From the NCBI GenBank assembly GCA_045590195.1, contig JAZNQN010000036.1:1-60643 (forward strand): a stretch of DNA of 60,643 nucleotides, in the 5' to 3' direction. This DNA is from JAZNQN01 sp045590195 (GTDB taxonomy: Bacteria > Bacillota > Clostridia > UMGS1883 > UMGS1540). The notes beneath the pieces were generated by a model that worked only from the letters and a program-made list of their open reading frames with translations, searched no databases and was not told the origin of the DNA. The position numbers were made by a program, and so were the translations under genes. Below, one piece after another: positions 24,016-33,274 of the stretch (the stretch's first letter is position 1; every line of letters begins with the position of its first letter).

Positions 24016-25569
24016 ATGGCTTATACAGCACTTTACAGAAAGTGGCGTCCGCTTACATTTGATGATGTTGTAGGTCAGCCGCATATTACGAATACCCTTA
24101 AAAATGAAATACAAACAGGCCGCGTTGGGCACGCTTACCTCTTTTGCGGCAGCCGTGGTACGGGCAAAACTTCAACTGCCCGCATTTTGTCACGCGCAAT
24201 TAACTGTTTAAATCCTCAAAATGGCAATCCTTGCAACGAATGCGAAAACTGCCGTGGAATACTCGATGGCAGTATTCTTGATATAACCGAAATAGATGCT
24301 GCCAGCAATAACGGCGTTGAAAACATAAGAACTCTTCGTGAGGAAGCCCGTTTTTCAGGCTCTTCCCTCGCCCATCGTGTTTACATAGTCGACGAGGTTC
24401 ATATGCTTTCAACCTCGGCCTTTAATGCGCTTTTAAAAATTTTAGAAGAACCACCTGAGCACGTTCACTTTATTCTCGCCACAACGGAGCTTCATAAAGT
24501 TTTACCAACGATTATGTCGCGCTGTCAGCGATTTGATTTCAAAAGAATTTCTGTAACTGATATAGAAATGCAGATAAATAAAATACTTACTTCTGCAGGC
24601 GTTTCAATTGACGAAGGTGCTATTAGGCTGATTGCTGAAAAAGCTGATGGCGGTATGCGTGATGCCTTAAGCCTTCTTGACCAGTGTCTGTCAATTGGCG
24701 AAAACAATTTAAGTTTTGATACTGTTGCTGATTTTCTTGGCGCCGGAAATCGTGAGGTAACTTTTGCTCTTTCGGAGAAAATCGCAATATGCGATACTAA
24801 ATCTGCTTTTGAAATAATAGCTTCTTTAGTGGCTGAAGGTAAAAATATTCCAACAGCAGTTGATGACCTTACCAAGCTTTTCAGAGATATGCTCGTTTGC
24901 AAGTATTATCAATCGCCATCTCTTGCTCTTAATATGAGCGAAGATGATGCCGAAAAAGTTATAAGTATTTCTGAAAAGTTTACACCCGAGCGACTTGTTC
25001 AGCTTATCAGCCGTTGCGTTTCTCTTCAGGGAATGTTTAAAACCGGAATTTCTCCACGTCTTGCTTTTGAAACTGCCATAATAAAAATGACAAACCCTGT
25101 TTATGACAGTGGCGAAGATGCACTACTTGCAAGAATTTCTATTCTTGAAGAAAAAATTGCAAATGGTGTTGCAGTTGCACCAAAGATTTCATCAGAAAAA
25201 ACGCAGCAGGCACAGAAAATACAGAAACCCGCTCCATCGCCAAAACCTGTCAACAGTGAGCAGTTTTTGAAAATTAAAAACAGCTGGGCTGATATTATTG
25301 CAGATTTGTTTGCAAACAACTGTCTGCAAACAGCTATGGCTCTTGAACAAGGAAAAATATCTGAAATTGACAAAAAACTTGCAATTGTTTATAATACGAA
25401 AAGCGACTATAATACTTTCAAAACATTACTAACTGGAAGTATTGATGAAATTAAAGATTCTGTCAACCGCATTTGCGAATTCAGCCCCGATATTACTATT
25501 GAGTATATCGGCGAAAATACACAAAGCGATGACAGCTTAATAAAACTATATAACGATAATAAGGAGTAA
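24016..25569 (+). CDS. dnaX: DNA polymerase III gamma/tau subunit
   Basis: 517 residues. The AAA+ clamp-loader ATPase has Walker A GSRGTGKTST near residue 47, a four-Cys zinc site (C-x8-C-x2-C-x2-C in NCLNPQNGNPCNECENC), the DEVHM Walker B near 127 and the SRC motif MSRCQRF near 168. A proline-rich linker near 400 leads to a short tau-like C-terminal domain. It loads the sliding clamp on DNA. Start is ATG 24016 (MAYTALYRKWRP, family N-terminus) with GAGGTG before it. First gene of dnaX-ybaB-recR. Confidence 0.95.
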   Translation: MAYTALYRKWRPLTFDDVVGQPHITNTLKNEIQTGRVGHAYLFCGSRGTGKTSTARILSRAINCLNPQNGNPCNECENCRGILDGSILDITEIDAASNNGVENIRTLREEARFSGSSLAHRVYIVDEVHMLSTSAFNALLKILEEPPEHVHFILATTELHKVLPTIMSRCQRFDFKRISVTDIEMQINKILTSAGVSIDEGAIRLIAEKADGGMRDALSLLDQCLSIGENNLSFDTVADFLGAGNREVTFALSEKIAICDTKSAFEIIASLVAEGKNIPTAVDDLTKLFRDMLVCKYYQSPSLALNMSEDDAEKVISISEKFTPERLVQLISRCVSLQGMFKTGISPRLAFETAIIKMTNPVYDSGEDALLARISILEEKIANGVAVAPKISSEKTQQAQKIQKPAPSPKPVNSEQFLKIKNSWADIIADLFANNCLQTAMALEQGKISEIDKKLAIVYNTKSDYNTFKTLLTGSIDEIKDSVNRICEFSPDITIEYIGENTQSDDSLIKLYNDNKE

Positions 25570-25574
25570 TTAAA

Positions 25575-25919
25575 ATGGCTAAAGGAAAATTTAATGGTAT
25601 GGGAATGCCCGGCAATATGAATAATATGATTAAGCAGGCGCAGAAAATGCAGCAGGAAATGCTTAAGGCGCAGCAGGAAATGGAAGAAAAAGAAATTGAG
25701 GCTTCCGCAGGCGGTGGTGCAGTTTCTGTAAAAATTTCCGGCAAAAAAGAGCTTTTGGAAATCAACATTTCTCCTGAAGTTATTGATCCTGATGATGTTG
25801 AAATGCTTCAGGACCTTATAATTGCAGCCGTAAATGAAGGTATGAGAAAAGCCGACGAAATGTCAGCTCAGCAGATGAGCCGTCTTACAGGCGGAATGAA
25901 TATTCCCGGATTATTTTAA
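25575..25919 (+). CDS. YbaB/EbfC nucleoid-associated protein
   Basis: 114 residues: an N-terminal Met/Gln-rich helix (MNNMIKQAQKMQQEMLKAQ...) followed by the YbaB beta-alpha core with EASAGGGAVSVKISGKKEL and a C-terminal helix. The dimer binds DNA with little sequence preference. It lies 5 bases after dnaX and before recR, the conserved order. Confidence 0.95.
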   Translation: MAKGKFNGMGMPGNMNNMIKQAQKMQQEMLKAQQEMEEKEIEASAGGGAVSVKISGKKELLEINISPEVIDPDDVEMLQDLIIAAVNEGMRKADEMSAQQMSRLTGGMNIPGLF

Positions 25920-25928
25920 GGTGAAATT

Positions 25929-26528
25929 ATGAATGAGTATGCAGCTCCAATAGCCACTCTTATTGACCGACTTGCAAAAATGCCCGGTGTTGGCAGAAAA
26001 TCTGCTCACAGAATGGCATTTTATCTTCTCGATGCACCAAAAACCGAATGCGAAAAGTTAGTTAATGCAATTTTAGATGCAAAAGAAAAAATTCATTGTT
26101 GCAGTATTTGCCAGGGCTTTACCGATTCTGACCCTTGCTCAATATGTCAAAGCCCCAAACGAGCTGACAATGTTATTTGTGTTGTACAGTCGCCAAAAGA
26201 TGTAATTGCTATGGAAAAAACAAATGAATTCAAAGGCAAATACCATGTTCTTCACGGCGTTATTTCGCCTATGGACGGCGTTGGCCCTGACGATATTAAA
26301 ATTGCAGAACTGTTAAAGCGAGTAAACGCAGGCGGAATTGATGAGATTATAATGGCCACTTCTTCAACAGTTGAAGGCGAAGCTACTGCTATGTATATCT
26401 CCCGACTTTTGAAGCCGTTTAATATTAAAGTTACCCGTATAGCCCATGGACTTCCTGTTGGCGGCGACATTGAATATGCCGATGAAATTACATTGGCAAG
26501 AGCACTTGAAGGCAGACAAGAACTTTAA
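25929..26528 (+). CDS. recR: Recombination protein RecR
   Basis: 199 residues, the family length: helix-hairpin-helix MPGVGRKSAHRMAF at 19-32, a C4 zinc finger (CSICQGFTDSDPCSIC near 57-72), a Toprim domain with CVVQSPKDVIAMEKT and GVISPMDGVGPDDI, and a Walker B-like C-terminus. It acts with RecO/RecF in gap repair. AAGGTGA precedes the ATG. Confidence 0.96.
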   Translation: MNEYAAPIATLIDRLAKMPGVGRKSAHRMAFYLLDAPKTECEKLVNAILDAKEKIHCCSICQGFTDSDPCSICQSPKRADNVICVVQSPKDVIAMEKTNEFKGKYHVLHGVISPMDGVGPDDIKIAELLKRVNAGGIDEIIMATSSTVEGEATAMYISRLLKPFNIKVTRIAHGLPVGGDIEYADEITLARALEGRQEL

Positions 26529-26530
26529 AA

Positions 26531-26562
26531 AATAAAACTGTAGCAAAAGCTACAGTTTTATT
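26531..26562. terminator. Bidirectional terminator after recR
   Basis: A perfect 14-bp stem (AATAAAACTGTAGC with GCTACAGTTTTATT) with an AAAA loop. It ends the dnaX operon and, on the other strand, the DUF378 gene. Confidence 0.93.
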
Positions 26563-26564
26563 TT

Positions 26565-26774
26565 TTACATATCGTTATCTTTCATTGGAACTTTGTCTTT
26601 AAAAAGCAATGTTATAGACCAAAGCCCTGCAAGGCCAACAATTGCAAAAATAATTCTTGGAATAAGTGCCATCTGTCCACCAAAGAGCATACCTACAAGG
26701 TCTACTCCAAAAAGGCCAATGCTGCCCCAGTTAAGTGCACCGATAATTACAAGAATAAGTGCTATGTTATCCAT
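26565..26774 (-). CDS. DUF378-family small membrane protein
   Basis: 69 residues with two hydrophobic helices and the family wording LILVIIGALNWGSIGLFGVDLVG. It resembles YuzA of Bacillus; function unknown. ATG 26774 has AAGGAG before it; an upstream in-frame ATG has none. Confidence 0.85.
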   Translation of the reverse strand: MDNIALILVIIGALNWGSIGLFGVDLVGMLFGGQMALIPRIIFAIVGLAGLWSITLLFKDKVPMKDNDM

Positions 26775-26861
26775 TAAATCAGCTCCTTTATTAAATAGCA
26801 AAAATATTTCTTTGCCGCTGATTATAAGTATAACCTTTTTTTGTTTTTTTATTACAAAGTT

Positions 26862-28934
26862 TTATTTGTATATACGAAAAATTTCTGTGTCATATTTTTC
26901 CATTTTTAAATCAATAAACATATCATTTACTTTAATTTCCTCGCCAGTAACAGCATTTTGGGCATTAAAATCGCTTTCAGGAAGATTTAATCTTCTATAC
27001 CCACCTTCTTTTGCGTGAATAGCAATATATTCTCCACCGGCAAAAATACAATCATCTGTAAGATTGTATAAATGTACCCCACTCATAAGAGCAATTTTTC
27101 TCAAAAGATGCGGATGAGGTGCAATTGAAAGAGAATATACACTTGCCCACCCATTATAATCTTTCCACAAAACCGCAGGTTCAAAATCTTTAAATCTTGA
27201 CAACACGAAACCTTTATTATCATTAAAGTTCAGCATTTCAAGTTTAACTTCAGGATATGTTTTTCCATTAAAATCTGCTTCTTTAAATTGATGCTCATTT
27301 AAATCTAAATCAAAACCGCAAATTTCTTTGTCATAAGCCATAGCACTGTGAAGCCAGAGAAGTGTTTTGTTTTTGTTTTGAAGCTTTTCTTTTATTGCAT
27401 TTTTGTTTTCATCCGAAGTGTCAGGTCCACCAAGGAAGATATAAAGTTTGTAATCATCAGCCGGAAAGTTATCTTCTTTGATATCTGAAAGCAAATATAT
27501 GTCATACATAAAACCGGCACTACCGATGCTGTGACAAGTTTCTCTGACAGCCGCACTCATTTTAACTTCGTCGATTCCAAGATATTTATATCCTTCTTCG
27601 TCAATTATATATGCAACATCAGCCTTGAGAAAATTTCTGTTTTGATTATCAAGCATAGTAGAGGTTTTCGAAATAATTTCAAGAAACCTTTCATCTTTCA
27701 GCCAGCCGCCAAACATATCAAACCACCATATTCCGGTATTTGAGGTAACAGTTCTCGCCAATGCTTTTTTTATTACTGACATTGTAAGCTCGGCGGTTTC
27801 GGGGCCTTTCCAAACTGTACTGCTGTAGTAATCGTTATCAGGTACCGCGTGAGGCATTGAAACATCCAGGCCGCGCGTAAGGCAGGTCCTTAAATCCCCT
27901 TCAGAAATCCACATCTTATTATGAAGCTGAACACTTTTTACAGCCGATGAAAAGATCCATGATTTTCCCGGCTCCTGCCCGTCGTTTGTAGTTGAAATAA
28001 AATCAACATAAGGCGACTTTAAAACTTCGTAAAGTGCGTGCAAGCCTTTTTTGTTATGAGGCATTGAAACAACATAGCCATAGAAAACCCCTGTCACTTT
28101 ACTGTTATTAGTATATTCTTTGACCTCTCTGCAAAAGTAATTTATAGTATCTGCAACAATCCAGTTGTGAAAATCATAAAAGTCGAGCACATGAGCTTCT
28201 CCAATATGTTTTCGCAAAAATCCTTCTTTTGCATATGTTCGTTCTGCCGGTTTGGGGAATTTAATATCTTCAGTTGATTTTAAATTTATTCCCCAAGCAG
28301 CTGATATATTTTCCAGTGCGTTATATTTTTTCAAAAGCCATTTAATATATGATTTTCTGTTTACTTCGGAATAATCGTAATACTGAGCAGAGTATCTGCT
28401 ATGATATGCCCATTCTTCTGTACCGCCGGCAGCAATATGAATGCCTATAACTTTGTTTTTCCATTTGGAATTATCGAAGTAATCAATAAGCGCTTTAAGG
28501 GCAACCGTCATATCTTTGCGCCACTTTTCTGATGCATAGCTTTCTCTTTGCGGCTCACCCCTAAAATCACGGGCAACTTCGTCAGGATTTTCTCTCTGCC
28601 ACCAGATTGGCGGTTCAAGACAAACCCTTGGAATAATATAAACTTCTTCATCTTCAACAGAAGAAATTTTTTCTAAGATTTCTTCAATTTCCGAAAAATC
28701 ATACTTACCGTAGCCTTTAAAGAAGTTCTTATAAAATGGTTTAAGCCCACTTTCCATATTTATTCCTTCATCTCCCGCATAAACCGGAAACATAAATACG
28801 TTAACACCTATGTTTTTAAAATCGTCAATATTGTCTTTCTGAGGGTTATATGACATATAGGCCGACGGAAAAACCTTTTTACCATCGATATCAAAATAAG
28901 TTTTAAGACCTTCTTTTTTTATGCAACATCTCAT
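26862..28934 (-). CDS. Glycoside hydrolase, GH-A clan, beta-galactosidase (GH42)-like
   Basis: 690 residues, no signal peptide, so probably cytoplasmic. The N-terminal TIM barrel starts with FPSAYMSYNPQ and carries RVCLEPPIWWQREN and HIAAGGTEEW near residue 190, a candidate acid/base region, and KMWISEGDLRT near 350, a candidate nucleophile. The order resembles GH42-type enzymes, followed by a glutamine amidotransferase-like middle domain (IFLGGPDTSDENK) and a small C-terminal beta domain. Substrate unknown. GAGGTGA precedes the ATG. It follows the Cof phosphatase by 4 bases and is not part of the lyase locus. Confidence 0.72.
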   Translation of the reverse strand: MRCCIKKEGLKTYFDIDGKKVFPSAYMSYNPQKDNIDDFKNIGVNVFMFPVYAGDEGINMESGLKPFYKNFFKGYGKYDFSEIEEILEKISSVEDEEVYIIPRVCLEPPIWWQRENPDEVARDFRGEPQRESYASEKWRKDMTVALKALIDYFDNSKWKNKVIGIHIAAGGTEEWAYHSRYSAQYYDYSEVNRKSYIKWLLKKYNALENISAAWGINLKSTEDIKFPKPAERTYAKEGFLRKHIGEAHVLDFYDFHNWIVADTINYFCREVKEYTNNSKVTGVFYGYVVSMPHNKKGLHALYEVLKSPYVDFISTTNDGQEPGKSWIFSSAVKSVQLHNKMWISEGDLRTCLTRGLDVSMPHAVPDNDYYSSTVWKGPETAELTMSVIKKALARTVTSNTGIWWFDMFGGWLKDERFLEIISKTSTMLDNQNRNFLKADVAYIIDEEGYKYLGIDEVKMSAAVRETCHSIGSAGFMYDIYLLSDIKEDNFPADDYKLYIFLGGPDTSDENKNAIKEKLQNKNKTLLWLHSAMAYDKEICGFDLDLNEHQFKEADFNGKTYPEVKLEMLNFNDNKGFVLSRFKDFEPAVLWKDYNGWASVYSLSIAPHPHLLRKIALMSGVHLYNLTDDCIFAGGEYIAIHAKEGGYRRLNLPESDFNAQNAVTGEEIKVNDMFIDLKMEKYDTEIFRIYK

Positions 28935-28938
28935 AAAA

Positions 28939-29760
28939 TCACCTCAAAAACATTCCTGACTCTAAATCTTCAATCACTTTTGCAATTGCGTGTTCTTCGT
29001 TAATTATCGTAATAAAATCTGCAGCATTCAAAGCAGCAGGACACGCATTAGAAACCGCTATTCCAACTTGCGCAGAATTAAACATTGAAATATCGTTGTC
29101 ATAATCGCCAATAGCAATTGTTTTTTTGGTATCGATGTTTAAATATTGGCAAAGCTTTAAAATTGAGTTTCCCTTCCCTGTTTCCTTTGGAAGAATTTCG
29201 TAAAGTGTTCTTTCTGAACGTATAAAATCAAATTTTCCTGCAAGTGGATGTGAATTTAAAGTTTCTCTTATTGCCGAAATCTCTTCTTCAATCTCGCTGC
29301 CAAATATAATTTTAGCTATTGGCTCATTGACCTCTGAATATTTGCATACAAGGTTTGGAAGACCTGTTCTTTCTCTGAATTCTTTCATCGAGATATTTTC
29401 TTTACAAAAGTATGTTTTTTCAAATGTATTTACCTGTATACCAACCTCAGGAAATTTATCATCAATGCACTTTATAAGCTCAATTACTTCGCAGGGCATC
29501 GTAGCTTTCCATATATACTGCATACATCTGTGGTCATAAAGAGCGGCCCCGTTAACGCAACCAAAAGGCGCATTTGGTTTTATTGTATCATAAATATATG
29601 AAACGAAAAACGGCATTATGCCCGTAACAAACGTAAATATACCGCCTTCGCTTTTAAAGTAATCGATAGCCTTTATATTTTCTTCTGATATTGTTTTATC
29701 ATTTTTAAGTAATGTACCGTCAAGGTCGGTACAAATAAGTATTCCGTCAAATTTTCCCAT
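28939..29760 (-). CDS. Cof-type HAD phosphatase
   Basis: 273 residues with CTDLDGTLLKND at the N-terminus, a C2B cap domain and the C-terminal GDYDNDISMFNSAQVGIAVSNA motif of the Cof subfamily. Members remove phosphate from sugar phosphates or cofactor intermediates. The start is uncertain: ATG 29760 gives the usual MGKFDG N-terminus and fits a promoter 30 bases away; ATG 29772 also lacks a strong ribosome-binding site. It pairs with the downstream glycosidase, which suggests a sugar phosphate substrate. Confidence 0.88.
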   Translation of the reverse strand: MGKFDGILICTDLDGTLLKNDKTISEENIKAIDYFKSEGGIFTFVTGIMPFFVSYIYDTIKPNAPFGCVNGAALYDHRCMQYIWKATMPCEVIELIKCIDDKFPEVGIQVNTFEKTYFCKENISMKEFRERTGLPNLVCKYSEVNEPIAKIIFGSEIEEEISAIRETLNSHPLAGKFDFIRSERTLYEILPKETGKGNSILKLCQYLNIDTKKTIAIGDYDNDISMFNSAQVGIAVSNACPAALNAADFITIINEEHAIAKVIEDLESGMFLR

Positions 29761-29791
29761 AGCTAATCTCATTTCTATTTAAGTTTTTTTA

Positions 29792-29820
29792 ATATTATCA
29801 TATACACATATTTTAATCAA
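29792..29820 (-). promoter_or_regulatory. Sigma-A promoter of the Cof-glycosidase pair
   Basis: Minus strand TTGATT (29820-29815), 17-bp spacer, TAATAT (29797-29792), which leaves a very short leader before the first ATG. Confidence 0.65.
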
Positions 29821-29876
29821 TACTTTTTTTGATACAAAAAATTAACAAAATATCAAAAACATCAACTTTTAGTTTA

Positions 29877-29904
29877 AAAAAGAGCAGTGACTATATCACT
29901 GCTC
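29877..29904 (-). terminator. Terminator of the rplS-lepB-rbgA unit
   Basis: GAGCAGTGA/TCACTGCTC (29882-29904) with a 5-nt loop, followed on the minus strand by six Ts; it overlaps the last codons of rbgA. Confidence 0.9.
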
Positions 29905-30747
29905 AGGTTTTTCAAGAGAAACTCTTGCAATTTTTGCACTTCTGAATTCATCTAAAATAATTCCACAGGCTCTGTCATAGTCATAATCTCCGCCACGAAC
30001 TATAAATCCACGCTTTTTACATATTTTTTCTAATATTTCATAACCCTTATCGTCTTCAATGGCTTCTATTTTATATCTTTCGCAAAGTTCGTTTTTATAA
30101 TTATCTCTCAAAAATTCAAGCAAAAGAACACAAACCTCGCCTGTATCAAAAACATCATCCTTAATAGCGCCGGAAAACGCAAGGTGCAATCCCATATTTT
30201 CATCTTCAAATTTAGGGCACAAGATACCCGGCGTATCAAGCATTTCAATTTTACCGGCTTTAATCCACTGTTTTCCGGTTGTAACACCGGGTCTATCGCC
30301 TGTTTTTGCGCTCTTTTTGCCTGAAAGATTATTTATAAAAGTAGATTTACCAACATTAGGAACACCGGTAACCATAGCCCTTACATTTCTTCCACTCATA
30401 CCTTTTTCGTTCCATTTTTTAATTTCGTCAGCTAAAATCTGACTAATTTTGCCGGATATCAAATTTAAAAGTTTTCCGCCATCACGGCTGTTAACAAAAA
30501 CAGCATTTATTTTATTTTCTTTGAAGTATGTTTCCCAAAGTTTATTTACATTTTCATCGGCAAGGTCTGCTTTATTTACAATTACAAGCCTCGGCTTTGA
30601 AGAAATAAGCTCGTCAACAAGCGGGCTTTTACTTGAAAGAATAAGCCTTGCATCAACAATTTCGATACAAATATCTACAAGTTTTAAATTTTCTTCAATA
30701 AGTCTTCTTGTTTTGGCCATATGGCCCGGAAACCATTGAATATTCAT
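29896..30747 (-). CDS. rbgA: Ribosome biogenesis GTPase RbgA (YlqF)
   Basis: 283 residues with the family opening NIQWFPGHMAKTRR and circularly permuted GTPase motifs: G4 NKADL near 58, G5 VNSRDG, then G1 GVPNVGKST near 130, G2 and G3 DTPG near 173, and a C-terminal RNA-binding ANTAR-like domain. It matures the 50S subunit with L16 and others. It follows lepB by 12 bases; the rplS-lepB-rbgA order is conserved in Bacillota. AGTGAGG precedes the ATG. Confidence 0.94.
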   Translation of the reverse strand: MNIQWFPGHMAKTRRLIEENLKLVDICIEIVDARLILSSKSPLVDELISSKPRLVIVNKADLADENVNKLWETYFKENKINAVFVNSRDGGKLLNLISGKISQILADEIKKWNEKGMSGRNVRAMVTGVPNVGKSTFINNLSGKKSAKTGDRPGVTTGKQWIKAGKIEMLDTPGILCPKFEDENMGLHLAFSGAIKDDVFDTGEVCVLLLEFLRDNYKNELCERYKIEAIEDDKGYEILEKICKKRGFIVRGGDYDYDRACGIILDEFRSAKIARVSLEKPEQ

Positions 30748-30759
30748 ATAAATTCCTCA

Positions 30760-31329
30760 CTATTCTACTGTTCCGAACATATCAAGAGGCCATATTCTTA
30801 AAACAACCTCGCCATAAATCTTTTCGTTTTTGATAAAGCCGACATCCTGGCTACGGCTATCATGGCTGTTGCCTCGGTTATCACCCATTACAAAAGTGTA
30901 ACCCTCAGGAACTATATATTCTTCTTCGTAGCTATATGTTCGGTTGTTAATGTATGGCTCGTCAATTTTTACTCCATCAACAAAAACTTCGCCGGTTGTG
31001 CTATCAATTCTTAATGTTTGCCCACCTGTTGCGATAACCCTTTTAACATATGGGCCTCTACCGGAAGGCGGGTCAAGAATAACTATATCTCCGTTTTCAG
31101 GCTGATAGCCAAGGCGCCAAACAACAAGGCGCTCATTATGATGAAGGGTTGGGAGCATAGATTCCCCGTCAACTCTTGCAAAAATTACAACGTAGTTTCT
31201 TAAAACAAGCGCAACAATTACTGCGACTAAAATTGAAGCAATCCATTCAAGAATTTCTCTTCCTATAGACTTTTTAGTTGTAACTTCGGCAATTTCTTCA
31301 TTATTGTTTGTATTATTAAATTCAGTCAT
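30760..31329 (-). CDS. lepB: Signal peptidase I
   Basis: 189 residues with one N-terminal membrane helix (about 28-50). The serine nucleophile is S57 in DGESMLP and the general base is K96 in YVKRVIATGG; the GDNRGNSHDSR box follows near 155. It cuts signal peptides on the outer face of the membrane. ATG 31329 has GGGAG before it. It follows rplS past a hairpin at 31352-31374 that may only reduce read-through. Confidence 0.95.
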   Translation of the reverse strand: MTEFNNTNNNEEIAEVTTKKSIGREILEWIASILVAVIVALVLRNYVVIFARVDGESMLPTLHHNERLVVWRLGYQPENGDIVILDPPSGRGPYVKRVIATGGQTLRIDSTTGEVFVDGVKIDEPYINNRTYSYEEEYIVPEGYTFVMGDNRGNSHDSRSQDVGFIKNEKIYGEVVLRIWPLDMFGTVE

Positions 31330-31349
31330 TTGAATTCTCCCTTCAAAAT

Positions 31350-31374
31350 ACAAAAAGGGACTCGAGAGTCCCTT
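31350..31374 (-). terminator. Hairpin terminator or attenuator between rplS and lepB
   Basis: AAGGGACT/AGTCCCTT (31355-31374) with a 4-nt loop and a T run on the minus strand. It sits 6 bases past the rplS stop and overlaps the lepB leader, so it probably lowers lepB-rbgA expression relative to rplS. Confidence 0.8.
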
Positions 31375-31380
31375 CTGTAA

Positions 31381-31722
31381 TTACAGTAATTCTTTAACTT
31401 TAGCTGCTTTACCAACACGGTCTCTGAGATAATAGAGTTTAGCTCTTCTAACTTTACCGTGACGAACAACTTCGAATTTGTCGATATTAGGTGAGTGAAC
31501 AGGAAATACCTTTTCAACACCAACGCCTGATGCGATACGTCTAACAGTAATTGTTTCGCTGATACCGCCGTGTTTCTTTGCGATGATTGTACCTTCGAAA
31601 ATCTGAATTCTTTCGCGGTTACCCTCTTTTACTTTGATGTGAACTTTTACAGTGTCACCAACTTTGAGCTCAGGCAAATCAGCTTTGAGCTGTTCTTTTG
31701 TAATAGCGTTTAAAATATCCAT
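31381..31722 (-). CDS. rplS: Ribosomal protein L19
   Basis: 113 residues, full length, with the signature VRRIASGVGVEKVFPVHSP and KVRRAKLYYLR. It sits at the 30S-50S interface. It has its own promoter and is the first gene before lepB and rbgA. GGGAG lies ten bases before the ATG. Confidence 0.97.
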   Translation of the reverse strand: MDILNAITKEQLKADLPELKVGDTVKVHIKVKEGNRERIQIFEGTIIAKKHGGISETITVRRIASGVGVEKVFPVHSPNIDKFEVVRHGKVRRAKLYYLRDRVGKAAKVKELL

Positions 31723-31785
31723 TACGCTTTCTCCCTTCTTTCTGAATGTTCATGACACACAAAATCAGCGGAACATCCGTATTAC
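31723..31785 (-). ncRNA. Short 5' leader of rplS, candidate L19 autoregulatory leader
   Basis: The 60-nt leader can fold ATGTTC (31776-31771) with GAACAT (31750-31745) around a 20-nt loop just before the ribosome-binding site, the layout expected for an L19 leader. I cannot match the Rfam consensus by eye. Confidence 0.35.
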
Positions 31786-31791
31786 CAAAAT

Positions 31792-31820
31792 ACTATACCA
31801 CATTTTTTACCAAAATGCAA
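31792..31820 (-). promoter_or_regulatory. Sigma-A promoter of rplS
   Basis: Minus strand TTGCAT (31820-31815), 17-bp spacer, TATAGT (31797-31792). It begins only about 25 bases past the stop of the last lyase fragment, with no clear terminator between, so read-through from the lyase unit is possible. Confidence 0.72.
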
Positions 31821-31846
31821 GTATTTTTTTAATTTTTTTAAATTTT

Positions 31847-33274
31847 TTATTTAACATATACTTCTTTAGTTAAAATGTTCATAATATCGCCCTGGCTAAC
31901 AACAAAAAGTTCAGCCGTGTATGCGCTGTTTGTAAAGAAATCTCTTGGTACATCAAACTCTGCTGTGCAAATCATTTCGCCTTCTCCCGGAGTAAGAAAA
32001 TTAATGCTGCAAAGCTTATTATCTTTCTTAACGGCAGCAATAACCTTAATATCTTCGCCGGTAAATGCATTAACATTTACATTGGCAAACAAGTCGCTTG
32101 AAGCCTTATAAAACTCAATATCAGCAAAAACAACTTCACGGTAATCAACGGTATAGTTGTCAAGTGTCCAGTAAGCCGCTTCGTCAGAAGGATTTACAAA
32201 GGTAAATCTTATCTGTCCCAAACCGTCGCTTGAGAAATGCATCTCTTTTTCGAGTTTTAAAACAGAGGACCTTACACTCGTTTCTTCGTCGATTTCTCTT
32301 GAATAAAGCCTTAATAAATTGTTAACAGTATCAAATTCCAAAGTAAACTCAAAAAGGCCTTTTCTTCCTGTAAACAGATGATAAGTAGGTCCCGATGCAG
32401 GGTAAATCACGCTGGCGCTGCCTGATGTATGAACGTGTTTATTACGCGGCTCAAGTGTAAGCGAAAGCGATTCACTTGAAAGATACATATCAAATTTTGC
32501 AGTAACAACACCTTTTTCAAGCGGCAAATAACCTCCGCTCGCGGCATCAGAATGGGCTATTTGATTCATAAGCAAGTATGTACCTGCAGTACTATTAGCA
32601 TTAAGCTCCATTTTATACTTACCATCTTCAAGGGTATTGGTAGCAGCCCCACTTTGAAGATTGCTGCTGAGTACAAACGATCCTTTTCCTGGAACCTTGT
32701 GTGTTTTTAAAAGTGAAGATAATTTTGTCTGGCTGAAATCAAGGTTTACAATTTCCATTTCAGCTTTTCCCTGTGTTAAGGTTACCTGATAAACATCTTC
32801 AATAACCTGACTGCCGTATGTTGCAGCAATTTTCATATCACGAACACCTGCAAGGCCTTTGAGTTTTTCAGCTGGAATTACTACATCATAAACTTCATCG
32901 GGCTCTTCGGTAAATTCGTAAACTTCTCTGTCGTCAACATAAATGGATGCACTCCCAAATCCGCTTTTAAGATATACTTGTGTTTCAAAAGGAACATTTG
33001 AATCGATAAACTTAATTTTTTTATCAGCAAATCCAATTCCAACGGCAGTTTCGCCGTATGCTGCAACTTCCCTGATATTTCGGGTATTATTAAGTGAAAA
33101 TTTAATGTATTTAGCATAAATACCGCCAGGGATTTCAAAAGAAAAAATTCCTTCTTCGCTACTTTTGTATTCATATGGTACAGCATAAAACTTCACGCCA
33201 TCAAGCGAATAAAGCAGGTTAATTGCCATACTTCCATCTGAATTATTCATCGCATAAGTAGCTGCAACATCAAT
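31847..33274 (-). pseudogene. C-terminal part of a lyase cut off by an in-frame stop
   Basis: An open frame of about 475 codons that continues the lyase gene at 33275-36169 in the same frame, separated from it by a single TAA. It starts with IDVAATYAMNNSDG, has no ribosome-binding site and no signal peptide. Its content matches the middle and end of the 1779-residue neighbour: a discoidin-like strand segment (YSLDGVKFY...), a beta-module with GFGSASIYVDD, then a LamG-like fold. It is therefore not an independent gene; it is expressed only by read-through, or is dead. Confidence 0.85.

Noticed and set aside
31847..33250. A separate 467-residue gene beginning at MNNSDG
   Set aside because: No ribosome-binding site or signal peptide, and the frame continues the upstream lyase across one TAA. 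I treat it as the cut-off tail of that gene.
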